64,000 nucleotides of DNA from Symbiodinium microadriaticum. Its lineage: Eukaryota; Sar; Dinophyceae; Suessiales; Symbiodiniaceae. Shown in pieces: positions 50,494-61,131 of the stretch. Each line of letters starts with the position of its first letter. Position 1 is the stretch's first letter. A program made the position numbers and the translations under genes. The notes under the pieces are model-generated. The model did no database searches, was not told the DNA's origin, and was given only the letters and a program-made list of their open reading frames with translations. The stretch is taken from the NCBI GenBank assembly GCA_001939145.1, contig LSRX01000457.1, positions 405,233-469,232 of the forward strand, written 5' to 3'.

Positions 50494-52960
50494 CTACCGA
50501 ACCATCTGCACCTTTGTGGAGAGAGGCAGTGCTGCGGCCATGACCAGACGAGCATTCTGAAGCTCTCTCAAGATCTTACCGTTCTCATGCTTGAGCATGA
50601 CAATGTCAATGGCTTTGGCCAGACCTTTCAATTGCATAACACCTTTGCAGAACTCTGTGATGGTGATCAAGCCATCTCCCTCGGCCGGAATTTCAAAGAG
50701 CGGCTCACAGTCCCGCAACGTGACGTCCAGGTAGCTCATGTACTGCTCCACACTTGGCAAACTGCAAGCTGCGCGAAACTCTTCGAGGGTGAGGTGCCCA
50801 TCTCCATCGTCATCCACAAGGTGAAAAAGCTCTTCGAGACGCCTCTGATACCGCTGGGAGCTGGTCCTTGAATCCTCCATCATCATTTCGGCATCGTTCT
50901 CTGCGCTCTGCAAGGTTTCCTTGATGAAGAGGGCGGTCACAATTCTGAGTATTGCAAAAACCACCAGCGTTACATAGGGCAAGAACAGCGCGGCATACCA
51001 GGGGCTCACGGTTTCCACGACCGGGCGAACAAGCCTGGGCTTGTGTTCTGGAACTTGGGTCTATAGAAGTTACCATAATGGAATACACAAGGGAAGACAA
51101 GATGCGGTCCCCGTACTGAAACCAAGTTCGCTAACCGGAACCGAGTAGCAGCGGCCACCCACCGGACAGGGTGATTTCGAACACGGTGTACATCGCTTTC
51201 AAGAAGCTGCCATACAAGTTGTTCATCTGCAGTCTGACCTCCAAGTCGATCTCATCGTCTAAAATTACACCTTGCAAGGCCTGGCAAATGACCAGTGCAA
51301 AGGCCAGCTGGCAGAGGAGCAGGAGCACGACAGACCATATCAAAGCAAAGAAGCTCGCAACACAGGTACCAATAAGGTTTCTAAGATGACGAAACATGGA
51401 CACCGTCTTGAATATCCGAAGAGACCGCGCTAGTCGCAGGAGCTTCATCATTCGTATGTGGCTGGCGTGGAGGTCTCCATCCCGTGTGCTCGTTATCGCT
51501 GGAATAGCTATCAGCTCACAGAAGTTGATAAGAACCAGGGCTGCGTCAAATACATTAAGATACATCCTGCCACGGTGGCGATCATACCACCATTCCCCAC
51601 GCAGCACGACCAGTCGAACACTTACGTCCAATACATACAAGCAAAAGAAAGTAAACTCTGCGATGTCGAAAAACTCTTGTGACAACGAAGTTGGTTGCTC
51701 GTCGTGTATACCCACACTGACATCGGCCGCGGATCCAGTCCATTGCGTATGCCATATCATGAAAGCTACATTGATGATGACTACGATTCCGGCGTAGACA
51801 TCCAGCGGACCTTTCACAAAAGCCTTTAGAGGCGGGTCTGGCTCCCACGTCTCCCTCATCACCTGTGCCGGCGCAAGAACGCAGAATCCCGGCTACCACT
51901 CACTAATCATTTTGGAACAGAAATATTCTTCCAAAAGATGTTGAATACTATGAACCCTAAGATTAGAAGTTTCTGCATCCGGGCTTGGGAAGTCAGCCCT
52001 GACAGCGCCTAAGCCCTAAAGCTACACTGCTGGGTCAAGGCGGATGATGCATTTTTGCTGAACCGCTGATGGGTAAAGGATCAAGCTATGAATGCGACCC
52101 AAAGAAAACCCAACAAGACGTCAGGGCTCCCCGAAGTCGAATGACGATTCACTGCTCTTCGTTAACATGTGTCTCAGACAGAGAAAGATTCATCAAGCTG
52201 CGCCGAGGCTGGACTAGGGGACGACGTTTCGCAACATGACATCCCGCAGCTTTATCTCAAGGTTTGGCGACCCCTGTGTAATGAATTAGCCATGCTCGAT
52301 GCAGACGAGCCGATGCTGTAGTCCCCTTTTTCAGCACGGGCTTTGATTGTATGCTGTAGTCCCCTAAACCCTATAAACGCTAAACGATCTAGGCTTTGCG
52401 GGTCATCCCTGCCTGCGCCCCAAGCGCTGTGACTGTTCTCCCAGTATGGAGGCGGCGAGTCTTTCTCTCGGCTGCGTCCGGATCACCCGGTGGTTCGGAT
52501 ACCTGCTATAAGGGTTGTCGGGTTTCGACTCACACACTCACTCACGCAGGCATGGCAGGGTTCAGGGTTTATAGGGGTTTAGGGTTTAGGGAGGGTTGTT
52601 ATCACAACTACCACGAGGGGTACTGCAACAGCTACAGTAAGGGTTCTGTAGCGGCTTAGGGTCGTTCAGGGTGTTTAAGGCTTGGAATTGGAAGAGACGC
52701 AACTCAAGCATCGCCTCTGCTGAGTTCACCGCTTCGACCTTCTCCACCAAAGCCACAGAACTCTCTCCAGAGAGTTCCACAGTGCTTGGAGCCAATAGTT
52801 CACGTAGGAGGGCTTCTTGTTCAGAGAACTTCCGGTCCAAGGTTGACAGCACGACTGTGGTCAACTCAAGCTGCCACGCATGGTCCGAATCCGGCAACAC
52901 ACCAGATGTCCCGAAAGGGTTCAAAGCTTTGTCCGACCCATCCGCGGCAGGCACAGGCAT
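50494..52960 (-). CDS. Voltage-gated cation channel with EF-hands, copy A
   Basis: A single-domain six-transmembrane channel expected to act in a membrane as a tetramer. Exons: 52960 to about 52700 (ATG at 52960, MPVPAADGSDK; contains the family motif RKFSEQEALLRELL), possibly about 52240-52180 (SCCETSSPSPASAQLDESFS), 51862-51150 (acceptor CACAG|GTGATG) and 51034 to the stop at 50494. S1 is VVIINVAFMIW, S2 lies in FTFFCLYVLDV, S3 in NVFDAALVLINF; S4 IRMMKLLRLARSLRIFK has basic residues every third position; S5, the pore string EITLSGGWP and S6 (ALFLPYVTLVVFAILRIVTA) follow. The C-terminus has a canonical EF-hand loop DDDGDGHLTLEE and a degenerate one ending GDGLITITEF. Intron 51035-51149 (GC donor, WPL|LVRP) splits the pore and is absent from B, C and D. 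The exon-1 3' end is uncertain because of TTTAGGG repeats. Confidence 0.85.
52550..52600. repeat. TTTAGGG tract in the first intron of channel A
   Basis: GGGTTTATAGGGGTTTAGGG followed by TTTAGGGAGGG on the plus strand. It lies just downstream of the first coding exon of channel A in the sense direction. Confidence 0.7.
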
Positions 52961-53493
52961 CTAGCTTGTCAAGACCACTTCGCTGTTTGCCTGGGTAAGC
53001 AACAACAAGAATGCAAAATCTGCAGGCGCTACATGTACATGCTTGTGGGCTCGTCGTGATCGGCAGCTAGGCCCTGTAGCCACCACCTTGAGGCGACATT
53101 ACCGTGATTCTGAGCCAAGAGGTCCACAATGCTCACCGTGTCGCCTACCAGTCACCGTTCTTCTTCATCATGTCCACGGCTTATCTGTGCCACGGGCAAA
53201 AGTTGCACAAGTTACTCGGTTTTGCATCCGACAGGCCTGCTGCGAATCGCCTCGTTGCAGTCAGTCTGATGCATCGGGGTGAGACAGCACCGCCGAGACA
53301 CTGCAAGTGACCCGTGGCTCGAAGCTCAACTATTCGTCGTAACAGAACCGCAATCAGATTTTCAGTGCACCTACATCGTAGACGGCTAGTAGCCACCCAA
53401 GTTGGCTCATCCTAACTGCACAACCTCGTATCTAGCTAGTACCTCCAGGCACATCGAGCTTCTGAAAAGCCTCGGCGCGCAGGAAATGACGGT
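52961..53493. other. Upstream region of channel A, nothing recognised
   Basis: No gene, repeat or motif is recognised between the start of channel A and the small candidate gene at 53494. Confidence 0.4.
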
Positions 53494-53850
53494 TCAATCT
53501 TGCCCGACTGGTGACTCATCGCCATTCATATAGGAGTAGACCCCATTTACAGCCGGATGTAGTAGCCGATGAGCTCTACAGCTGAGGTGGAAGGGATCAA
53601 GGTCTGGGATGTCTACACATGAAAGGCGTCGGAGTCCTCGGCAAGTTCCTAGCCGCCGACTCGGCTTGCGGCGATATGGCGAGTGGAGAAAGCCGGGGTA
53701 CTTCAGAACCGTTTCGAAGTTGGGAGAAGGAAACTTATGCACTCCGTCGCTTGAATCTTGCGCCATGTCTTCACACCGGTACTCGTTTATGTCACTGGCG
53801 CCTTGGGTAGCTTGCATCTTGCTTAGCGCAACAAATGCCACAACTGGCAT
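53494..53850 (-). CDS. Candidate small gene, about 118 residues, unknown
   Basis: From an ATG at 53850 the minus strand is open for about 118 codons to a stop at 53494: MPVVAFVALSKMQATQGASD, then INEYRCEDMAQDSSDGVHKF, PSPNFETVLKYPGFLHSPYR and a basic RKPSRRLGTCRGLRRLS. It lies between channels A and B on the same strand. No domain, signal peptide or membrane segment is recognised. It may also be a 5' exon of a larger gene. Confidence 0.35.
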   Translation of the reverse strand: MPVVAFVALSKMQATQGASDINEYRCEDMAQDSSDGVHKFPSPNFETVLKYPGFLHSPYRRKPSRRLGTCRGLRRLSCVDIPDLDPFHLSCRAHRLLHPAVNGVYSYMNGDESPVGQD

Positions 53851-53890
53851 CTCTTGTGTGTCGGAATTTGTCTCGTCTACTCACTTTTAG

Positions 53891-54408
53891 ACCCCGACTG
53901 TCTGATTAACCCGTCCCTTTTTTGTAAGAGCCCGCGTTAGATGAACCGCCACATTATCAATATTCCACTTAAAAGAGAGGATTTGTAACGAGGGGCTACA
54001 TAAATCTTCTTCAACATAGCTTGGCTCTGCTTCTCGCCTGGAAGGCGTTCAGTTCTGTTGAGGGTGAATTGAATCCTTCGAAACAGAGAAAAGAGCCTTC
54101 GCGGGCAGTAGAAGATGTTCACAAGGGGCTGTCTGTAATGAATACCGATGGCCGTAAGCCGTGTGCGATTGAAAACTCGCTTATGGCCAGGTGGGTTTAG
54201 CCCACTCGCAACTTAGAAATCCTGAGAGTCAGTTGAAACTTCTTTCTTGGCAAAGGGCATTGTGACACAGAACCTCAGGAATGCGACAGCAGCTGGACGG
54301 GTTCTGGGGATAGAAAGTTTAGAGTTTAGACAAAAACTCTCCTATCTCCACCCTTAAAGGCCGTACCGATGCGTATGGATTCGATATCTTCCACATCCTG
54401 CGCAGCAC
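53891..54408. other. Downstream region of channel B, nothing recognised
   Basis: About 520 bp after the stop of channel B in the sense direction. No repeats or supported genes are seen. Confidence 0.4.
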
Positions 54409-56238
54409 CTAGGCACGGCGGCGAAAGGCCTTCGACATTGCGGAGACACTGCGGCGAATCTGCTGGCACTCACTCAGAAGCTTGGCATTCTCCTGATCAG
54501 TGGGATGAAGATTCTTAAGCACAGCCAACAGTCAACTAAGGGTCTAAGGAGGGATTTCGGCCCAACTCGAAGAAACTCTTGGCTGAAGATCTCCATCGAA
54601 GCACATGCTGTAGCATCACGATGTCCAGTGCCCTTGCTTGGCCTTTCCACTGCATGATGCCCGTGCAGAACTCGGCAATCGTGATGAGGCCATCCCCTTC
54701 TGCAAGGATCTCGAACAAAGGCTCGCAATCCCGTACCGTCACATCCAAGTATGACAAGTACTGGGACACACTGGGCATATTCACAGCAGCACGAAATTCA
54801 TCGAGTGTCAGGTGACCATCCCCATCGTCATCAACCAAGCGAAAAAGCTGCTCGAGGCGACGTTGATATTGCAGAGAACTTGACCTAGACTCTTCAATCA
54901 CCATCTCTGCATCATTAGCTGCAGTTTGCAGCGTCTCCTTAATGAACAGGGCAGTGACTATCCTCAAGACAGCAAAAACCACGACTGCTATATAGGGCAG
55001 GAAGAGGGCCGCGTACCAGGCATCCACCAGCTCCACTACAGGTCTCACTAGAAGAGGCCATCCCCCGCTCAGCGTTATCTCGAACATGGTGTACATTGCT
55101 TTGAAAAAGCTGCCATACCAGCTGTTCATCAGCAGGCGTGTGTCTAGGTCAGCCGCTTCATTCAGAATAAAAGGCTGCATCGCTTGGCAGGCCATCAAAG
55201 CGAAGGTCAGCTGGCAAAGCAAAATCAAAACAATAGACCAGAACAGCGCACCAATGCTGGCAACACATGTCCCAACAAGATGCCTCAACTGCCTGAACAA
55301 GGACAGCGATTTGATCACGCGAAGCGTTCTTGCCACACGCGATAGCTTTATCAGTCGTATCTGGCTAGAGCTCATCTGGCTTTCATCGCCCAAAATTCCA
55401 GGAACAACTACCAGCTCGAGGAAATTCACAAACACAAGAATAGCATCAAAGGCATTTAAATACATTCGCCCACGCAGCGGGTCGTACCACCATTCACGCC
55501 GAAGCACTGCCACTCGTATGCCAACATCCAAGAGGTACAAGCTGAAGAATACATACTCTGAAATATCGAAAAGTTCTTGCGATGGACCCATCCAAGGTTG
55601 GTCACTAACTCCCACAGTGAGATCTGCCTGTGCCCCCATCCACTGAGCATGGAAGACCATGAAAGATACATTAACGACGACCACCGCGCCAATCAGAACG
55701 TCCATCTGGTTCTTGACAAAAGACTTGAGGGGAGGGTCCTGCGAGGAGCTGCTGGCTCCCAAGGAGATACGAAGCCCGGGAGTACTAAAGCTTAAAACCC
55801 TGGTCTTTAGAGAAGCTTGCTAACCGTTTTCGCAACAACGTCCTTTGCCCACTTCTCTTTCATGACGTGGGCACCAAGTGTGTTGGCGGCTCTCCCGAAA
55901 AACCGGCTTTTGGCATCCGAGGAAGGATCTGAAATTGGTGTTTCGGGTCTAGGTGACACATCGGAACTCACAAACTCCACGTGCAGGTCGTGGTCATCTT
56001 TGTCGGTTTTGTCTAGGCCTTGACTGCCTGGTGCGCGGCTGTCGCCCACCCCTACGGGGACGGAGCTCGCCAAGCCAAGGGAGCTTCCCAACGGGAGCAG
56101 ACCAGGCGACTTGAGCAAGTCGCGCAGAAGTGCTTCCTGTTGTGCAAACTTGCAGTCCAGCGCCGCCAGCAACCAAGCTTCCAAGCGATTTTCAGGCGCA
56201 GGGATTTTCCCGTCTCCATGCCAGCTGGGCACGGGCAT
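54409..56238 (-). CDS. Voltage-gated cation channel with EF-hands, copy B
   Basis: The most completely resolved copy: 537 residues in three exons, 56238-55843, 55738-54605 and 54492-54409. The N-terminus carries the family motif CKFAQQEALLRDLL (about residues 29-42). S1 is about residues 146-165, S2 190-211, S3 225-245, S4 259-275 (IRLIKLSRVARTLRVIK), S5 289-316, the pore EITLSGGWP near 352-360, and S6 about 373-398. The canonical EF-hand loop DDDGDGHLTLDE is at 435-446; the second, degenerate loop ends GDGLITIAEF. Intron 1 joins MKEKWAK|DPPLKSF (GA donor or AGGAC repeat ambiguity), matching the uninterrupted paralogs. Intron 2 (CAT|GTGCTTCG to GATCAG|GAGAATG) was found by paralogy and restores the conserved QHENAKLL C-terminus; reading through it would give a false end at 54536. 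The tail ends SKAFRRRA. Permeant ion not determinable. Confidence 0.9.
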
Positions 56239-56563
56239 CTACACCGACCTACTTGCTGTCACTGTCACCACTTTGTGTGAAGTTGGCCTCCGTTTTGGAG
56301 GGCTACGAAGCTTGCCTTCATATTGGCTGCAGCATGTGCTGTCATGTCCCCCACAATGCCGGATTCAACGCATGCACAGCTGACCCAAGCAACTAAACCT
56401 TCTGCATACCACCGCGAGCACTGCAAAGGAGACGATGCGGGAAGAAGGCGGTCCCTTCCAGAATCCTTTCGGTTTAGGGTTTAGGGTTTCAGATTAGGAT
56501 TCAGGCACAAGGAAATAGCAGCACTCAGACACAATCTTTTGGCATGCATTACGAGGAGTGGGG
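56239..56563. other. Intergenic region between channels C and B
   Basis: 325 bp on the same strand between the stop of C and the ATG of B. It holds one TTTAGGGTTTAGGG patch at 56471-56488. Nothing else is recognised. Confidence 0.5.
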
Positions 56564-58080
56564 TCAGACTGTGCCGAGTACCAGCGGTCCGTCAGGTGTG
56601 ACAGCTGCCTTCTGATCTTTGGAGATCTGGTGATCTTTCGAAACTACACTCAGGATCTCTTCGCATCGGCTGAGCAGTTTGGCGCTATCATGTTGCAACA
56701 GAACCATATCCAGAGCTCGTGCCTGTCCTTTAAGCTGCATCAGACCTTTGCAGAATTCAGAGATTGTGATGAGGCCATTGCCATCGGACAAGATGTCAAA
56801 CAAAGGCCGCACATCACGAACACCGACGTCCAGAAACCTCAAGTACTGCTGCACACTGGGCAAACTCATGGCTTCAATGAACTCCTCTGGAGACAGGTGC
56901 CCGTCTGCATCATCATCGAAGTAGTTGAACAACTCGACCAACTTCTCTTGATATTTTAAGGCAGTTCGTCGCGTCTCCTCGATTACTATCTCGGCATCTT
57001 GCGCAGCACTTTCAAGCGTCTCCTTCAGAAAAAGTGCTGTTACGATGCGCAGGACAGCGAAAACCACCAGGGTCACATACGGGAGGAATGCTGCTGCATA
57101 CATCGGATCGACGAGATCGAGAACTGGGCGCACAAGCGTGGGCCATCCGCCACTGTACGTTATCTCGAACATGGTGTATGTTGCTTTCAAAAAACTGCCG
57201 TACATTGCATGGATCTGTAGGCGCGCTGACATATCTTGGGTCTCGTCGAGAATCCAAGACTGTAATGCCTGGCTGACAATCAAGGCAAAGGTAACCTTCA
57301 AGACGAGAAGAAGAATAAGGGACCAGAAGAAAGCCCCCAAGCTTGCGATGCATGTTCCAACAAGAACACGCAGCGGCAGAAAGATTGACAATGTCTTGAC
57401 TATTCTTAGGGTCCGGCCCATCCGCAATAACTTGATGACACGGACATGATTGATTCGCAGCTCTCCAGTCCCATCTTGCAAAATTGAAGGGAGCAGAATC
57501 AGCTCTACAAAATTCACAACGACCAACATGGCATCGAAGATGTTGAGGTACATAATGCCCTCGCGACGAGAATAGTACCACTCGTGCTTCAGGATGCAGA
57601 CCTTCGCCACAACATCCAAAAGAAAGACAACGAAGAAGACGTACTCTGTAACTGAGAAGAATTCTGGTGAAAACCAGCTTGGGGCTGGCTCTGACAGTCC
57701 CAAGCTCTGGTCAATCAAGTTGCCGCTCCACTCGGTGAGTAAGACCATAAATGAGATGTTTAAAATAACGATGGCACCTATGATGACATCAAAGGGTCCT
57801 TTCATGAAGGATCTTAAACGTTGGTTGAACGAACGACCCCGCCACGTCTCGCCCATCCACAAAGCAGACAACGGAGCTCTCCGCATCCACTTCATGGTCA
57901 CGGCTGTGTCGCGTCTTCTGACCTGCTGCCTCAAGCAGTTTTCGTGGTGCATCTTGTATTGACTAGTACATGTGTAGACTCAGTGTAGACTATACGGAAG
58001 CTTATACAAATAGAATACCATGTACATGTGTACATACAATATGACATGCAGAAACTCAACAGTATGGTACATATTATATA

Positions 58081-58116
<36 letters not shown>

Positions 58117-60084
58117 TGTATGTATATAATTATATGTGTGTGCGTATATACTTTGGTATTTACTGCATACACTGTATAGGAGCATATACTATTTAATATG
58201 TAGTGTGTATTCTATACTACGGTTGGTGATATAAATCCTGCAGTACCCAGCATAATGAATATACTATAATTCCCATAGTTTAGGGTCCCTAAAGGTAATG
58301 CAGGATGTATATCATCAGCCGTAGCACGTACCTATGCCCTGGCCGCGCTACCTCTTACCTGCCGAAACGCATCCGAAGATCGAAACTTATCCGAAACGAT
58401 ATGAAACCCTAAACCCTAAACCCTGAACCCTGAACCCTAAACCCTAAACCCCTAAACCCCTAAACCCTAAACCCTAAACCCCAAAAAAGGTAGGAATCCT
58501 GATCCCCCTTGGCTCGCCCATCCAGGCGAGCCCGGAATCCTCTAGTCCGAAGCAGACTTATGTAGAACCATACGATAGCTTTCTTCGGATGTTCGGGGTA
58601 CGTATACATATACATATATATATATATATATATATTCCGCACACGCCGGATACGTATACGATATGCGTCAAACCAGCATAATACGGATAAGGATGTTTAA
58701 GATATGATACGCGGATGCGTAAGATATGACACGGCCTGGGCGTCCATCATATTTTAGAATCCATCTCCGCCTACGTTTTGAATCCTCATGAACATTACAG
58801 GAGGAGGAATGCCGCAGAAGTTCTGATCCAAGCACGTTAAGCACTCTACAGCCGACGGTTTCTGGACGAATCTCAGTCCGCTGCTGTTCCGGTCGTTGGG
58901 GCAAGTCTGGTGGCCCCGGCAAACTCGGCGGCTTCGTAGAATCGCAGTTGGAGATGGACTCGGACATCTCCTCCCTATCTTGCACAGCCGGACGGTGGGT
59001 CTTGAGCCTGACAGCCAAGCGCACGGGAAGGTCAGAAAAATGGCTGTGGTAGGCTTACGTAAGCAGGGGCTAGAGCCCAGGGAGCAGGGCCAGTCAGGCG
59101 AGGTGCCCTCTCCCTGCAAGTTTATTAGATCGCCTCCCCTGTGCAAGTACAATAAACTCGACCCTTTTTTTTTGAACCCAGAGCCCTAAACCCTAAACCC
59201 CAAACTCATCAAAGCACCTCCGCCAAGGCTTCAACGGCACGTGGGCCCAAGAGCGCAAACGAGCCTAAACCTGGTCGACGCAGCAAACCCAGAGAGAAGC
59301 CCAGGCCAGAAAGCCAAGGCCCAAACTCAGGATTCTCCCATGTCATGGTATAGTATATTGGAACATTATATAGTACATATTCGAGTATGCTAGAGAGTTT
59401 TGTAGTACATATTAGAGTGTCTTATCGTATTTTATGGTACATATTAATTAATTATGGTGTACATAGTATCTTGTAGTACATATTATGGTGCATACTATTA
59501 TATGAAACCTTGGCCCCTCAGTGCTTCTCCCGCCAGATTGTCCTAGACAGCATCTTTCACGTCCCCCGTCGGCAGAGACGGAGATCAAAGCGCTATTTGA
59601 TGGGCTGAGCACCCTTCCCAAGAAGTGCAACCTCTTAACACCCTCCAAAAGCTGAGGGCTGCATGTTGCACATAGGCGTGATTTGAGGACGGCCTAATAC
59701 CCAAATATTGTGACGAAGTTTGGGCAAGGAGCTGCTCCGGCAGCTGAGACAGCTGCAATTCCTGCGGGATCTGAACCTTCCTGTTTGCTTCGCGGGCCGC
59801 GATAGACCTCGACACTTCTTCCCAGTCATACTGCGGGTGGGCGCGGCCGCTGAGAAGCCTCCTGCAATACACCAGGCATGGGAGCCATGAGAATGCCAAG
59901 CCGTAGCTTCAACGGTTCAAACTAAACCAACAATGAGCTAAACAGCAGCCGGGCACCGGATCAAGTCCTCCTGCTGTGCGAAGTGAGCCGCCAAAGTTGA
60001 CTGAAGCTTCTCGTCCAACAGCCGAACCATCTCCAGGCCGTGGACGTGCAGCATTTGCGTGCCATCGCCTGTAGGCGCCGGCAT
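56564..60084 (-). CDS. Voltage-gated cation channel with EF-hands, copy C
   Basis: Exon 1 60084-59957 (MPAPTGDGTQ, family motif AHFAQQEDLI) joins exon 2 59861-59701 at LIR|RLLSGRAHPQYDWEEVSRS (donor CG|GTGCCC, acceptor TTGCAG|GAGGC). Exon 3 is probably about 58975-58770 (REEMSESISNCDSTKPPSLP). The main exon runs from about 57920 to the stop at 56564. S1 is IVILNISFMVL, S2 lies in YVFFVVFLLDV, S3 is FDAMLVVVNFVELILLP, and S4 VRVIKLLRMGRTLRIVK. The pore reads EITYSGGWP, S6 AAFLPYVTLVVFAVLR. EF-hand loop 1 is DDDADGHLSPEE, with Ala at position 4 and the binding positions kept; loop 2 is degenerate (DGNGLITISEF). The large intron 3 holds microsatellites, a family-alpha element and a CCCTAAA tract. 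In the S2-S3 stretch CILKHEWYYSRR replaces the VVLRxEWWYD pattern of A and B. Confidence 0.85.
58050..58130. repeat. TA / TATG microsatellite
   Basis: TATATATATATATG followed by nine or so TATG units and TATATAATTATATG. It lies in the large intron of channel C. Confidence 0.9.
58217..58324. mobile_element. Foldback element, family alpha, copy 4
   Basis: The best-preserved copy. Left CTACGGTTGGTGATATAAAT, then CCTGCAGTACCC; core CATAGTTTAGGGTCCCTAAA; right end the inverse of CTACGGCTGATGATATACAT. Arms are about 31 bp. It is located in the large intron of channel C. Confidence 0.85.
58403..58490. repeat. CCCTAAA telomere-like tract
   Basis: About a dozen CCCTAAA, CCCTGAA and CCCCTAAA units in series, the longest clean tract of this type in the window. 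It is intronic to channel C in the sense GGGTTTAG orientation. Confidence 0.9.
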
Positions 60085-60263
60085 TTTTGTGGGACCAGCT
60101 ACCCCCCCTTCCTGACCTGTGTCAGAACAAAACTGTGTGGCTGCGGGCAACAATGTCTCGCAAGCAGCAAGGCCCAACTCTCGCTTGCACTCGGAGAGTG
60201 CAACTGCTGCAAACATCCATAGAGTCTGGCGACGATGCAAAGAGGTCAGGGGCTGCCTGCCCT

Positions 60264-60378
60264 ATGTGGGGGTTTCCGAAAATAGGGGACCCTAATACAG
60301 TACCCCTAAATAGTAGGGATCCTTATTATAAGGACCCCCAAAATAAGGTACCCCCTAATTTTCGGAAAGTCCCATATT
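60264..60378. mobile_element. Foldback element with TTTCCGAAAAT arms
   Basis: Left arm GGGGGTTTCCGAAAATAGGG then GACCC; right arm, inverted, ATGGGACTTTCCGAAAATTA then GGGGGTACC. The centre has a second inverted pair, GGGATCCTTATTATAAGGACCCCC. It lies just upstream of channel C's start. One copy seen. Confidence 0.7.
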
Positions 60379-60469
60379 ATGCATGGTCACACATGCTGCC
60401 AGCTAGGCAACTAGGCTTCCCACACACTTTTTTCCAGCGCAACCACGACGGCTCACGCGTCAGCCGCTG

Positions 60470-60865
60470 TGAGAAGCCTTGCCACCAGAAGCTAGGGGGA
60501 GAACCCATACGATATTCTGTGACTTCCTTGGTGCAAGTAGCTGTCTATCGCTAGCTGGGAGCAGGTTGCGAAGCAGTTGCCGACTAATGGGGAGTACATA
60601 GTCTGGTTTCAGGAGGACGCACACTGCTCTGTCACGGACAGAATAAATACCTTGAGCTACCAAAACCTACGTTTTTGTTGGTTCTTATTATAAACCCTAA
60701 TATAGAATCTTATAGGGACCCTACAAAACAGGTAGGTGTTTGGTAGCTGAAGGTAGGAACACATGCTCTTTCCCGCGAGAGACAAGGTCGACAGTGCCGT
60801 TGTTTCCAAACTTGGACGGGGCGACCCGCAGGCCCAGGGCTAACTCGAGAACACAGTCCTAACAC
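60470..60865 (-). CDS. Small candidate gene between channels D and C
   Basis: Two protein-like minus-strand exons flank a family-gamma element. About 60860-60760 reads CVLELALGLRVAPSKFGNNG then TVDLVSRGKEHVF; about 60648-60515 reads IYSVRDRAVCVLLKPDYVLP then ISRQLLRNLLPASDRQLLAP. The element end CTCAAG|GT provides the acceptor; the donor was not resolved to the base. It may be a separate gene or upstream exons of channel C. No family is recognised. Confidence 0.4.
60649..60757. mobile_element. Foldback element, family gamma, copy 3 (intronic)
   Basis: Left ACCTTGAGCTACCAAAACC, right the inverse of CCTACCTTCAGCTACCAAAC. The interior CTTATTATAAACCCTAATAT is shared with copy 2 at 16913. It separates two minus-strand exon-like stretches. 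Confidence 0.8.
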
Positions 60866-61131
60866 TAACTTATGTTATATTATTCTATTATATTATAGCA
60901 CATTATATTTGCAAAAAAACTATTTTATGTTATATTATGTTATGTTATATTATACTCACACTTTTGAGAATACCAATACTAATCCGGATATGAACGCGAA
61001 GGTACTAAAATTTACTGATAGATCTGATCTGAAAAAAGCCCGACCCCCTATACCCTCAGTTCGGAAACTGTGAAGAATCTGTCGGGCGATGAGCCCGAGG
61101 TCGATGGCCTCTTGCTACGACACACGGGCAT
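60866..61131. other. Downstream region of channel D; AT patch
   Basis: TTATATTATTCTATTATATT and TTATGTTATATTATGTTATG patches at about 60874-60955. No gene. Confidence 0.5.

Noticed and set aside
54536..54604. Stop at 54536 as the C-terminus of channel B
   Set aside because: A GT-AG intron restores the conserved C-terminal helix found in A, C, D and E, so the apparent tail is intronic.
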